A program made the translations under genes and the position numbers. Source: JABDOU01 sp041609995 (GTDB lineage Bacteria > Actinomycetota > Acidimicrobiia > Spongiisociales > SHLN01). Taken from it: DNA of 64,000 nt. The notes below the pieces were generated by a model. It did no database searches. It had not been told where the DNA came from and worked only from the letters and a program-made list of their open reading frames with translations. The DNA is taken from assembly GCA_041609995.1 (NCBI GenBank), contig JBFIPU010000005.1:14012-78011 (forward strand), given 5' to 3'. Of this stretch, positions 42,973 through 51,510 are shown piece after piece. Position 1 is the first letter of the stretch. Each line of letters starts with the position of its first letter.

Positions 42973-44378
42973 CAGCTTCGGTTCCCCAGCGTGACGTCGA
43001 GGGAACTGTCGGTTTCCCCGTTTCGCAAATAGTCGATGGTCACCGTTTGGTCGGCCGAATAGCGGCGTAGCCGCGAGATCAGCTCCTGCATCGTGTCGAC
43101 GGGGTGGCCGTCGACCGTCGTGATGACATCTCCCGCTTCCAGCCCCGCCGCACCGGCTGCTGAAGGGCTGAGGATTTCGACGACCTCCACGCCGATCGGG
43201 CGCTGGCCCTGATCCTGGGTGGCTCGAAACTTCGTCCCGCCATTGATGCCGAGGAATCCGTGGGTGCTGGAGCCCGTTGCGATGATCTCGTCGACCACCC
43301 GTTGGACGATTTCGACCGGTGTGGCGAAACCGAGCCCTTCGGCACCGATGTCGCTCACGGCGACCGCCGTCGTGATGCCGATCAGGCGCCCATCCCGGTC
43401 TACGAGGGAACCGCCGCTCGATCCTCGCGTGAAGGGAGCATCCGTCTGCAGCATTCCGTACAGGGTCTCGGCCTCGGTCGCTCCCTCCACCCTCCGATCA
43501 AGGGCCGAAATGATCCCCTCGGTCACGGTGGGCGTGCCGATCAGGGCCAGCGGATTTCCGATCGCATAGGCGGGATCTCCCACCACCACGGAGTCGGTTT
43601 CTCCGATTTCGACCTGGGTCAAACCGCCGGCGTCGATGTCGATGACAGCCAGATCGGTGAGTGTGTCGGTGCCGAGGATTCGACCCTGATACGTTCGTCC
43701 GTCTGCCAGTACGACCTCGACCGTCAGAGCTCCGTCGACGACATGTTCGTTGGTGATCACGTACCCCTCGTCCTGGTCGTAGATCACCCCGGAGCCGGAT
43801 CCTCCCGCCAGGCGCACGGTCACGATGGCCGGGGTCACTTTTCCGGCGATGGCTGCTGCGATCGTGCTTTCGACTTCGGTCGGGGTCGCGATTTCGGTTC
43901 GGACCGTTTCGATGACCTGGACGGGTCGATCCAGCGCTCCGGCGAACAACAGGACCGCAAAGGTCGCCACGGCTCCCAACAACCCGCCGAGCACGGCCAC
44001 CTTGAGCCCCGATGGACCGTTCGTTCGGGGCCGGCTCCCGTGTTCCCATCTCGCCAACTGGCCCGGCACGGGCGTCTCAGCGATCGGCGGCGCTTCAAAC
44101 CCCCTGGCAACTTGCAGGTGGACCGGTGGCGTGGGGGGAAGCTCGGGGATCGGGGCAGGCGAACGGGCCGGGTCAAATCCGCCGTACAAGTCCTCGAGGC
44201 GGCGCGACGTGCTCACGGCTTCGTCGATGTCCTCGTAACGGGAGTCGTCCTCGTATTCATTGCGGTCGTCGTGCTCGATGTACTCGTGGTTCGTCGGCCC
44301 GAAGCCACCAATAGTGGCCGGAGGCTCGATCGCCGGCGGTTCGGGGGCGTCGGGAGAGGGCGCGGTAGGCTCAGTCAT
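42972..44378 (-). CDS. HtrA/DegP-type serine protease with PDZ domain
   Basis: A 468-residue membrane-anchored protease. A long acidic, Pro-rich cytoplasmic N-terminus (1-120) precedes one transmembrane helix (about 126-147). The trypsin-like domain has the triad His212 (TNEHVVDG), Asp242 (TLTDLAVID) and Ser321 (RGSSGGSL; usual GNSGGPL, the catalytic Ser is intact). A PDZ domain follows (about 385-468, LEAGDVITTVDG). Degrades or chaperones misfolded exported proteins. ATG 44378 is chosen; an earlier ATG in frame would add 47 residues reading through the divergent gene's promoter region. Confidence 0.92.
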   Translation of the reverse strand: MTEPTAPSPDAPEPPAIEPPATIGGFGPTNHEYIEHDDRNEYEDDSRYEDIDEAVSTSRRLEDLYGGFDPARSPAPIPELPPTPPVHLQVARGFEAPPIAETPVPGQLARWEHGSRPRTNGPSGLKVAVLGGLLGAVATFAVLLFAGALDRPVQVIETVRTEIATPTEVESTIAAAIAGKVTPAIVTVRLAGGSGSGVIYDQDEGYVITNEHVVDGALTVEVVLADGRTYQGRILGTDTLTDLAVIDIDAGGLTQVEIGETDSVVVGDPAYAIGNPLALIGTPTVTEGIISALDRRVEGATEAETLYGMLQTDAPFTRGSSGGSLVDRDGRLIGITTAVAVSDIGAEGLGFATPVEIVQRVVDEIIATGSSTHGFLGINGGTKFRATQDQGQRPIGVEVVEILSPSAAGAAGLEAGDVITTVDGHPVDTMQELISRLRRYSADQTVTIDYLRNGETDSSLDVTLGNRS

Positions 44379-44409
44379 GCGTAACGAAAAGTCTACGTTG
44401 GAGTCGTAA

Positions 44410-44835
44410 TTGAGTTCCGCGGTCCTCGTTCGGGTTTCCGAAGAGCCCATCGATGAGTCCGACATCCGGTCGTTCCTGGCAGACGACGCCGCCGGGGCGA
44501 TCGTCATGTTCTCCGGCACTGTGCGAAACCATTCGCCCGGCAGGCTAGGAGTGACCCACCTCGATTATGAGACCTACGCGGAGCGCGTCGTGCCCAGCAT
44601 CGAGAAGATCGTCGACGAGGTCAGAGAGAAATGGCATGTGCTGAAGGCGGCCGTCGTTCATCGATCTGGTCGGGTCGAAGTCGGCGAATCCTCGGTCACG
44701 GTCGGGGTGAGCGCTCCCCACCGGGCTGATGCGTTCGAGGCAGCCCGGTACCTGATCGACGAGGTGAAGGGTCGGGCTCCGATCTGGAAACAAGAGCATT
44801 GGTCGGGCGGCTCAGAGTGGATCGAGGGCTCCTGA
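44410..44835 (+). CDS. moaE: Molybdopterin synthase catalytic subunit
   Basis: A 141-residue MoaE protein, which with MoaD inserts the dithiolene sulfurs into precursor Z. Hallmarks are GAIVMFSGTVRNHSPG, THLDYETYAER, VVHRSGRVEVGE, and the active-site lysine loop KGRAPIWKQEHW. The start is a TTG at 44410. It diverges from htrA by 31 bases, and its 3' end overlaps the next gene. No other Mo-cofactor gene is visible nearby. Confidence 0.94.
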   Translation: MSSAVLVRVSEEPIDESDIRSFLADDAAGAIVMFSGTVRNHSPGRLGVTHLDYETYAERVVPSIEKIVDEVREKWHVLKAAVVHRSGRVEVGESSVTVGVSAPHRADAFEAARYLIDEVKGRAPIWKQEHWSGGSEWIEGS

Positions 44836-46205
44836 GCAGGTCGGGTCGGTGGGTGTTGATCGCCGCCGGTGTCCTGCTGGCGGCGTGCAGTGCCGATGAA
44901 CCGGTCGATCCCGTGGTGGATCCGATCGCCTCTCCGACTTCCACCGCTGTTCCCGACTCGTCCAGCACGTCCCAGCCGCCGATCACCAGCTCGACGACCC
45001 TGCCCCCGCTCACGCTCGGCAAGGGCTTCTCGCTCGATCCGTGCATCAACGGTCTCCCAACGCTCGGCTGCATCTCACTTGGCACGATCACCGATGAGAC
45101 CGGCCCCGCCCAGTTCGACGCCCCTGGTTATTTCGCCGGCGCCCAGGCATTTTGGGCCAACCGCAATCGACTCGGCGGTGTGGCAGAGTCGTTCAGCGTC
45201 GAGGTACTGCGGGCCCACAAACGTGACGCCGCCGACCAGGCCGAACAGTTCGCCTCGGCATTGGAGTCGATCGAGCCCGAGGTCGCAGCGCTTTCGCACG
45301 TCATCGGAGCCCGGGCGGTCACCGCCAATATGGCGTCGCTGGTGAATTCGGCTCTGGTGGCCGCTCCCGTGGATCAGTGGTCCGGCTGGGCGTTTCTCAC
45401 GACTGATGTGGGGGCGATGCTCGAGAGCGGGGCGAGTTGGTGCGTGCACGGGTTCAATGCTGTCGATCGGGAGCGGCCGGTCGGTCTCATATCCGACCTG
45501 TCGCCGGCCGGGCGCGACTTCGCAGCGGGAGCGCGGGCAGCGGCCGCCGCCGGCTCGGGGCTTCGATTCGACATCGAGGTGACACCCATCGCGGAGGGGG
45601 GAGACCCGTCTCAGCAGGCGGTGGTAGCCGAGATCTTGTCGTCCGATCCTGACGCGATCGTCATGGCAACCGGTCCGAGCGAGGCCGGTGCCATCATCGG
45701 TGGTGCCGTGCTGGCGGGGTATCGCGGCTCCTTCACGATCCTCGAGGACACATTCACTCCGGCCTTGATCGACGCCTCGAGCGGGGTCAGGTCGGTATTC
45801 ATGTCGGATCAGGTGCGGGTGATTTCCGGCTATCTGCCATGGCAGGACGATTCGACCGGGCACATGGCCATGCGGGAGGCTGCCGGCTCGATCGGAATTC
45901 CCGATTCGGCGCGACGTGCGTTCCAGGTGGGGTGGGTGTCTCAATACCCACTGCTGGCGGCGATCGAGGGAGCGATCGAGGCCCAGGATCTCGATCGCCG
46001 CGGGATCGTGTCGGCGGCCGCCAGGGTCACGGAGGTCGATTACGAAGGCATGCTTCCCCCGTGGGCAACGGGGGTGCCGCATCTTGCGAGTGTCCTGCTG
46101 CAGGTCGACCCTGACGCCCCGGATCTCTTCGCTGCTGTGTCCGATTTCCTCACCGCCGACGCGTTCGCCGAGGGGTACACCGAGCCGTGCTCGACGGTTG
46201 GCTGA
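44817..46205 (+). CDS. ABC-type branched-chain substrate-binding lipoprotein
   Basis: A 462-residue type I periplasmic binding protein. The signal sequence ends with the lipobox LLAAC, so the mature Cys is lipidated. The first domain starts with GTITDETGP and the second with GATAGEAGAIIGGAVLA-like ATGPSEAGAIIGG, two halves of a Venus-flytrap fold. No permease or ATPase genes follow, so it may work with a remote transporter or as a receptor. I take the GTG at 44817; a TTG at 44799 is an alternative. It overlaps moaE by 19 bases. Confidence 0.82.
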   Translation: MDRGLLSRSGRWVLIAAGVLLAACSADEPVDPVVDPIASPTSTAVPDSSSTSQPPITSSTTLPPLTLGKGFSLDPCINGLPTLGCISLGTITDETGPAQFDAPGYFAGAQAFWANRNRLGGVAESFSVEVLRAHKRDAADQAEQFASALESIEPEVAALSHVIGARAVTANMASLVNSALVAAPVDQWSGWAFLTTDVGAMLESGASWCVHGFNAVDRERPVGLISDLSPAGRDFAAGARAAAAAGSGLRFDIEVTPIAEGGDPSQQAVVAEILSSDPDAIVMATGPSEAGAIIGGAVLAGYRGSFTILEDTFTPALIDASSGVRSVFMSDQVRVISGYLPWQDDSTGHMAMREAAGSIGIPDSARRAFQVGWVSQYPLLAAIEGAIEAQDLDRRGIVSAAARVTEVDYEGMLPPWATGVPHLASVLLQVDPDAPDLFAAVSDFLTADAFAEGYTEPCSTVG

Positions 46206-46255
46206 ATCCTGTAGATCGGGCGGTCTATCCGCCCGGCGCCCCTAACGTAAGAACG

Positions 46256-47359
46256 ATGACCGCCACCGACGTCACCGACGCCCCACCGGCCGGCCCCGAA
46301 CCGCGTCCGGAGCCTTCCAGCGCGTGGTGGATTTTTAGCGGAATCATCATGTTCGTCGGCACCGTGGTGTTGCTGGTGTCCTTCTTCGTCGAGGTTCCTT
46401 TCTTCGCCAACCTTCCCGGCCCGGCTCTCCGCACCGACGAGTTCGTGACGATCCCGGACGTCGCCGCCGAAGAGGCGTCCGGCGACTTCTACCTGTTGAC
46501 AGTGCTGCGCGAGCCGGTGACGCTCGCCGGCTATGTCCAGGCAACCTTGGACGATCGGGTCGACCTGATTCCCCGGGAGGCCATCATCCCGCCCGGCTCC
46601 ACCTCGGAGGACAAAAAGCGGGCTGACCAGCAGATGATGGAAGATTCTCAACAGGTGGCGATCGCAGTGGCACTCGAACGAGCCGGCTACGACGTGTCCT
46701 TCGCGTCTGACGGCGTCGAAGTGGGCGAGGTCGCGGAAGGAAGCGCCGCCGACGGTGTGTTCGAGGAAGGCGACGTCATCATCGCATTCGAGGGCGAACC
46801 GGTGTTCTTCTCCGGCGATCTCGTCAGCCGGATCCAGGAGCGATCCGTCGGTGAGGTGGTCGGTTTCACCGTGGTACGCAACGAAGCAGAGATGGATTTG
46901 AAGGTGACCCTGGGCGAGCGGGGGGCTGACGACCCGACCCCGATCGTGGGCATCACCATTTTCACCATCGGCGCGCGCTTCGATTTTCCCATCGAGGTGG
47001 AGATCGAGTCACAGAACGTCGGTGGTCCCTCGGCCGGGATGATGTTCGCGATCACCATCATCGACGAGCTCAGCGACGTCGACCTCACCGGCGGACACCG
47101 GATTGCCGGAACCGGCACGATCGAATCCGATGGCACAGTCGGTCCTGTCGGTGGTATCAAACAGAAGGTGTTCGGTGCCATGAATGTCGGGGCAGAATTG
47201 ATGCTGGTCCCGGATGCCAATTACGAGACCGCAGCGGCCGCCGCCGGCGATAATCCGAACATCGAGCTCGTTGCGGTCAGCGACATCGACGAAGCGCTGG
47301 AGGCGATCTCCGTCTTTGCCGGTTGGTCGGTAGATTCGTTGGGGAATGGGAGTCGCTGA
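46256..47359 (+). CDS. PDZ / Lon (S16) membrane protease, YlbL family
   Basis: A 367-residue protein. One transmembrane helix (about 26-44) leads to an extracytoplasmic PDZ domain (about 150-220, VAEGSAADGVFEEGDVI) and a C-terminal S16 Lon-type protease domain. The catalytic Ser-Lys dyad is Ser259 (GGPSAGMMF) and Lys302 (GGIKQKV). ATG 46256 gives the normal actinobacterial start; the preceding gene ends 50 bases earlier. Its mycobacterial counterpart sits next to UPF0182 and DUF2342 genes; both are present in this window. Confidence 0.92.
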   Translation: MTATDVTDAPPAGPEPRPEPSSAWWIFSGIIMFVGTVVLLVSFFVEVPFFANLPGPALRTDEFVTIPDVAAEEASGDFYLLTVLREPVTLAGYVQATLDDRVDLIPREAIIPPGSTSEDKKRADQQMMEDSQQVAIAVALERAGYDVSFASDGVEVGEVAEGSAADGVFEEGDVIIAFEGEPVFFSGDLVSRIQERSVGEVVGFTVVRNEAEMDLKVTLGERGADDPTPIVGITIFTIGARFDFPIEVEIESQNVGGPSAGMMFAITIIDELSDVDLTGGHRIAGTGTIESDGTVGPVGGIKQKVFGAMNVGAELMLVPDANYETAAAAAGDNPNIELVAVSDIDEALEAISVFAGWSVDSLGNGSR

Positions 47360-48599
47360 CAACACTGCCAAGGTTCAGATCATCGGCCACCAGTGGGCCC
47401 GGGACGTGCACCTGCTGAAGGACTTCCTCGGCCGCAATCGAGTGCCGTTTGCCTGGCTCGACCTCGACCGGGGTCGCAAGGGGCAAGCCATCCTCGTCCA
47501 GCGGAACCTCGAGTCCGCTCGCCTTCCGGTTGTGCTGCTCTCCGGGGGCGTCGTGCTGGAGGACCCGTCTGTGCCGGACCTCGCCGAGGCGATGGGCATG
47601 CACCGCCACGCCGACAATCGGTACTACGACGTCGCCATCATCGGTGCCGGTCCCGCCGGACTCGCAGCCGCCGTCTACGCGGCGTCCGAAGGTCTGTCGA
47701 CGCTCGTGGTCGAACGCGAGGCGCCCGGCGGCCAGGCCGGTACCAGCAGCAGAATCGAGAACTACCTCGGATTCCCGGACGGGATCAGCGGAGGAGAACT
47801 GGCGGCGGCCGCGTTACAGCAAGCCAAGAAGTTTGGTGCTGAGGTGCTCTTTCCCGTCGAGGCCACTGCCGGCGTGCTCGGCCCTCACTTCAAAGAATTG
47901 TCGTTGAGCGATGGCAGCGAGATCACTACGCGAGCCATGGTCATCGCCACCGGGGTCTCCTACCGGACCCTCCATGGCCCCGGGATGTCGCAGCTCAACG
48001 GCGCAGGCGTGTATTACGGGGCGGCTACGACCGAAGCGGCGTCGGCCCAGAATCGGCACGTGTTCCTGGTCGGGGCCGGAAACTCGGCCGGGCAGGGCGC
48101 GCTGTACTTCTCGCGTTTCGCGTCCGGTGTCACCATGTTCATCCGGGGACCGTCACTGGCTGCGACGATGAGCCAGTACCTCATCGACCAACTCGATGCC
48201 GAGCCCAAGATCGAGATCATTCCGCATCGTCGGGTGGTGGCGGCCCTCGGGGACGACCACCTCGAAGCCATCCGGGTTGAGAACGTCGAAAGCGGCGTCA
48301 CCGAGGACCTTCCCGCCGACTTCCTATTCGTGTTCATCGGTGCGGAGCCGGACGTCGCCTGGCTCGGCGATCAGGTCATGGTCGACGAGCGAGGCTTCGT
48401 CTTGACCGGCAGCGACATTCCGCTCGACGATGCCGGTTGGCCGCTCGACCGTTCTCCGCACTATTTGGAGGCCAGCATCCCAGGGGTGTTCGCAGCCGGC
48501 GACATCCGCCATGGCGCAATCCGGCGGGTGGCCGGCGGGGTGGGCGAGGGTTCGACCACGATCCAGCTGGTGCACCGGTACCTGGCAGAAACCGAATAG
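47346..48599 (+). CDS. Thioredoxin-reductase-like flavoprotein without cysteines
   Basis: A 417-residue protein. Residues about 8-80 look like a thioredoxin/glutaredoxin-fold domain (VQIIGHQWARDVHLL, PVVLLSGGVV) with no active-site cysteines. Residues about 93-417 are an FAD/NAD(P)-binding oxidoreductase of the thioredoxin reductase type: GAGPAGLAAAV, GQAGTSSRIENYLGFP, ATGVSYR, second dinucleotide site GAGNSAGQGA, and C-terminal GVFAAGDIR. The place of the usual CxxC reads GVYYGAATTE. The full protein contains no Cys at all, so it cannot be a classical thioredoxin reductase. The ATG overlaps the PDZ gene by 14 bases. Confidence 0.85.
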   Translation: MGVADNTAKVQIIGHQWARDVHLLKDFLGRNRVPFAWLDLDRGRKGQAILVQRNLESARLPVVLLSGGVVLEDPSVPDLAEAMGMHRHADNRYYDVAIIGAGPAGLAAAVYAASEGLSTLVVEREAPGGQAGTSSRIENYLGFPDGISGGELAAAALQQAKKFGAEVLFPVEATAGVLGPHFKELSLSDGSEITTRAMVIATGVSYRTLHGPGMSQLNGAGVYYGAATTEAASAQNRHVFLVGAGNSAGQGALYFSRFASGVTMFIRGPSLAATMSQYLIDQLDAEPKIEIIPHRRVVAALGDDHLEAIRVENVESGVTEDLPADFLFVFIGAEPDVAWLGDQVMVDERGFVLTGSDIPLDDAGWPLDRSPHYLEASIPGVFAAGDIRHGAIRRVAGGVGEGSTTIQLVHRYLAETE

Positions 48600-48624
48600 C
48601 AGGGTCCATCTGGGTCGGCCACTC

Positions 48625-48648
48625 GACCACAATCTGCAGGCTGTGGTC
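48625..48648. promoter_or_regulatory. Inverted repeat A upstream of the DivIVA-like gene
   Basis: GACCACA and TGTGGTC, perfect 7-base arms around a 10-base spacer, lie 60-83 bases upstream of the ATG and 26 bases after the flavoprotein stop. It may be an operator or a hairpin terminator; no T-run follows. Confidence 0.4.
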
Positions 48649-48650
48649 AC

Positions 48651-48677
48651 AGCGAGAAAGGTCGCGAATTTCTCGCT
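48651..48677. promoter_or_regulatory. Inverted repeat B upstream of the DivIVA-like gene
   Basis: AGCGAGAAA and TTTCTCGCT, perfect 9-base arms around a 9-base spacer, lie two bases after repeat A. The 3' arm ends 30 bases before the ATG, over the likely -35/-10 area. Its length and perfection make chance unlikely. An autoregulatory or cell-cycle operator is one possibility. Confidence 0.5.
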
Positions 48678-48707
48678 TATCGGGAACCGTCTGGGTATGT
48701 TGATTGC

Positions 48708-51455
48708 ATGCTTGAGGACCTAACGCCCGAGGAGGTGGCGTCTCGCTCGTTCGAGATTGCCAAGCGCGGTTACGACCGTGAGTCGGTAGACGCTTTCCTG
48801 TCCGATGTAGCCCGCGAGCTCGACCGCCTCCGATCAGAGCAACGACCCGGCCCCGGCGACGGCACCTACGCCGACGACATCCGGCGCGAGCTGGATACTG
48901 TGTCGTCCGATATCGAGTCGATCGTCGCGGCTGCCCGTCAAGCGGCCGAAGGGCTTCGTACCCGCGCGGCCGCCGAAGCCGCCAGGTGGCGCGACGACGC
49001 CGATGCCGATGCCCGCAAATGGCGGCGCGAGGCAGAGGAAGAGGCGCGGGCGACGCGCGACGCCGCTGACACCTACAGCGAACGTACCCGCGAAGCCGCC
49101 GACGAGCACGCTCGCCGCTTGAAGGAGGACGCGGAAGCGCAGGCGAACCGGACCCGGGCGGAAGCCGACACTTACTCGAAGCAGACCCGGGATGCCGCCG
49201 ACCTCGCCGCCGCCCAGACCCGGGAAGCGGCAGAAACCGACGCCACCGAGTGGCGCACGGCTGCCCAGCTCGATGCCGGCCGGATTCGGGAGGAGGCCGA
49301 CACCTATCTCTCGGAGACGCGGATCGATGCCGACACCTTCGCAGAGCATGTGCGCTCTCAAGCAGACGAGTACAGCTCCCGCGTCCGGGTCGAGGCCGAC
49401 ACCTATGCCGCCGAAGTGGGTTCCGAGGCCGATGCATACGACCGCCAGACCCGCTATGAAGCCGACAACTACGACGACGAGACCCGGGCGGCCGCCAACC
49501 TCTATGCACAGCAAACGCGTGCCGAGGCCGTTCGGTACGGCAGCGAGACACGGACCGGCGCAGACGCTTACTCCGAACAGACCCGGGCAGAGGCCGACGC
49601 ATATGGCCAGGAGGTGCAGGCCGGCGCAGACGCTTACTCCGAAAAGACCCGGGGAGAGGCCGACGCATATGGCCAGGAGGTGCGGGCCGGCGCAGACGCT
49701 TACTCCGAAAAGACCCGGGGAGAGGCCGACGCATATGGCCAGGAGGTGCGGGCCGACGCAGACTCAGATGCCGTCGAGACGCGAAACGAGGCCGACGAAT
49801 ATGGGTTACGAGTGCGGGCTGAGGCCGGGGCAGCAGCGGCCAAGTCCCGTACCGAGGCGGATGAGTATGCCCTCGCGACCCGGGCCGAGGCCGACGAGGC
49901 GGCTGCGGCCACCCGATCGGAGGCTGACGCATATGGAGCGGCGGTGCACCGCGAGGCCGACAAGGCTGCCGAGGACATCCGCCTCCGGGCCGAATCGCAT
50001 GCCACCGACACCAGGTCAGAGGCTGATCGCTACTCGAACAAGACCCGCACCGATGCCGACGCCTACGATGCCGAGATCAGAGCCGAAGCCGACGCCTACA
50101 GCGAACACACCCGCCAGGAGGCAGACGCATATCGGGCCAAGACCAGGGCTGATGCCGACGAGCATGCCCACCAGGTCGTGTCCGAGGTGGAGAGAACGGC
50201 CGCCGCCCGACGTGAGGCCTTGAATGCGCAACTCGAGGCCGACGAGCGTGAGGTTGCTGCGGCCGCCGAGGGCATGCGCCGCGGGTTGTGGGAAGAAGGG
50301 GTGACGACGCTCTCCGCCATCCGGGCTGAGGGCGAGGCCACCAAGGGCAGGCATCAGGAGGAAGCCCTCGTCATCCTCGCCGACGCCGAGAAAGAAGCCC
50401 ATCGCCTCGTCTCGCAGGCCAAGCGGACGGCAGAAGAAGAACGGCGGATGGCACGCACCGAGGCAGAGCGGCTCGTATCCGACGCCCAGGCGCGTCACGA
50501 CGAGATACTGGCAGCCGCCCAACGGGAAGCCGAGCTCGCCCAGGAACGCGCCCGTGCGCTGGAGCGACGGCGGATCGAGCTGATGGGCCAGCTCGAGAAC
50601 GCCCAGGCCGTGATGGGTCGCCTCGAATCCGAGCTGGTGGTGGAGGATCAGCCGATTGCGCCGCCCGTACCTGCTCCGCCCGCCGATCGCGCAAACAATG
50701 GGCAGTCAGGAGTGGTTGACGCGGACGAACTGGCCGCCGAAGTGGCCAGTCTGCGATTGGCCGGTGACGGCGAGGCAACATCGCGAGATTCCGATGATTT
50801 GACAACCGAGGGAATGCAAAGCGGCGTGGAGGAGGCAACCAGGGCCGTGCGGGCCGACAAGCCCAACATGAGCGGTCACTCCGGGCCCAAGAGGGGGAAG
50901 GCGGCCACGACACCTAGTGGCCCCACCCCGACCGCGCCGAGGGGAAAAGACGGAGATCCGTCATTCTCGGTGATTCGCGGTGGCACATCGGTCCCGGCCG
51001 GTACCGGTGGCGGCGAAGAATCGATCACGCTGATCCAGCGGAGGGCGGTCGATGCGGTGCAGGCGAAACTGAAGCAGCTGCAGAACGGTGCGCTTCAGGA
51101 CGTGCGGGTCGATTCCAAGACCTGGCTGCCCGACCTCGATTCGTGGCGCAAGTCGATCGATGGCCTGCTGGAAAAGGCCGCCAAGGACGCCTACAAGCTG
51201 GGCTGCCGTGAAGCCGGCAACCAGCCCTCCGGGGTGCCGGCCATCCTCCAGGTGGAGGAGTTCGCGGAAGACCTTGCCCAGTCGGTGTCGGAAGTGGTGG
51301 CCGATGCCCGGATAAACGGAGAAGGCTCCAAACAACAATCCGCTGCAGTTACGCGAGTGTTCCGTCACTGGCGCACCGTCGAGGCCGAGGAGCGTGTGAT
51401 GACCATCGCCCGGGCGGCGTACGCCGCCGGCAGGGGAGCCACCGAGCGCGTGTGA
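48708..51455 (+). CDS. DivIVA-domain protein with long hendecad coiled coil and novel C-terminal domain
   Basis: A 915-residue protein. Residues 1-45 are a DivIVA N-terminal membrane-curvature domain (LTPEEVASRSFEIAKRGYDR, DAFLSDVARELDRL). Residues about 115-485 are a continuous 11-residue (hendecad) repeat, consensus xEADAYxxxTR, in register for about 34 repeats; EADAY-type starts fall at 240, 251, 273, 295, 317 and 339. A conventional heptad coiled coil follows to about 645, then a disordered acidic/Pro linker, then a folded C-terminal domain (about 790-915) with no recognised family. The layout is like the polar growth organisers DivIVA and Scy combined. The ATG is supported by the DivIVA domain; the ribosome site is weak. 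Confidence 0.85.
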   Translation: MLEDLTPEEVASRSFEIAKRGYDRESVDAFLSDVARELDRLRSEQRPGPGDGTYADDIRRELDTVSSDIESIVAAARQAAEGLRTRAAAEAARWRDDADADARKWRREAEEEARATRDAADTYSERTREAADEHARRLKEDAEAQANRTRAEADTYSKQTRDAADLAAAQTREAAETDATEWRTAAQLDAGRIREEADTYLSETRIDADTFAEHVRSQADEYSSRVRVEADTYAAEVGSEADAYDRQTRYEADNYDDETRAAANLYAQQTRAEAVRYGSETRTGADAYSEQTRAEADAYGQEVQAGADAYSEKTRGEADAYGQEVRAGADAYSEKTRGEADAYGQEVRADADSDAVETRNEADEYGLRVRAEAGAAAAKSRTEADEYALATRAEADEAAAATRSEADAYGAAVHREADKAAEDIRLRAESHATDTRSEADRYSNKTRTDADAYDAEIRAEADAYSEHTRQEADAYRAKTRADADEHAHQVVSEVERTAAARREALNAQLEADEREVAAAAEGMRRGLWEEGVTTLSAIRAEGEATKGRHQEEALVILADAEKEAHRLVSQAKRTAEEERRMARTEAERLVSDAQARHDEILAAAQREAELAQERARALERRRIELMGQLENAQAVMGRLESELVVEDQPIAPPVPAPPADRANNGQSGVVDADELAAEVASLRLAGDGEATSRDSDDLTTEGMQSGVEEATRAVRADKPNMSGHSGPKRGKAATTPSGPTPTAPRGKDGDPSFSVIRGGTSVPAGTGGGEESITLIQRRAVDAVQAKLKQLQNGALQDVRVDSKTWLPDLDSWRKSIDGLLEKAAKDAYKLGCREAGNQPSGVPAILQVEEFAEDLAQSVSEVVADARINGEGSKQQSAAVTRVFRHWRTVEAEERVMTIARAAYAAGRGATERV
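49560..49757 (+). repeat. Three tandem 66-base direct repeats inside the DivIVA-like gene
   Basis: Near-identical 66-base units begin at 49560, 49626 and 49692, and a fourth begins at 49758 but diverges after six bases. Each encodes two hendecads (GADAYSEKTRG then EADAYGQEVRA). Units 2 and 3 differ by only a few bases. This shows recent unit duplication by slippage or recombination within an otherwise diverged repeat. Confidence 0.9.
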
Positions 51456-51510
51456 CGGCCGCTCTGGCCGGTAGCTTCCCTTAACCGGGCCGGGTCATAG
51501 AATCCGGGTC

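Noticed and set aside
49560..49757. CRISPR-like regular repeats
   Set aside because: The units are directly adjacent with no spacers, are in frame with hendecads and lie inside a coding gene.
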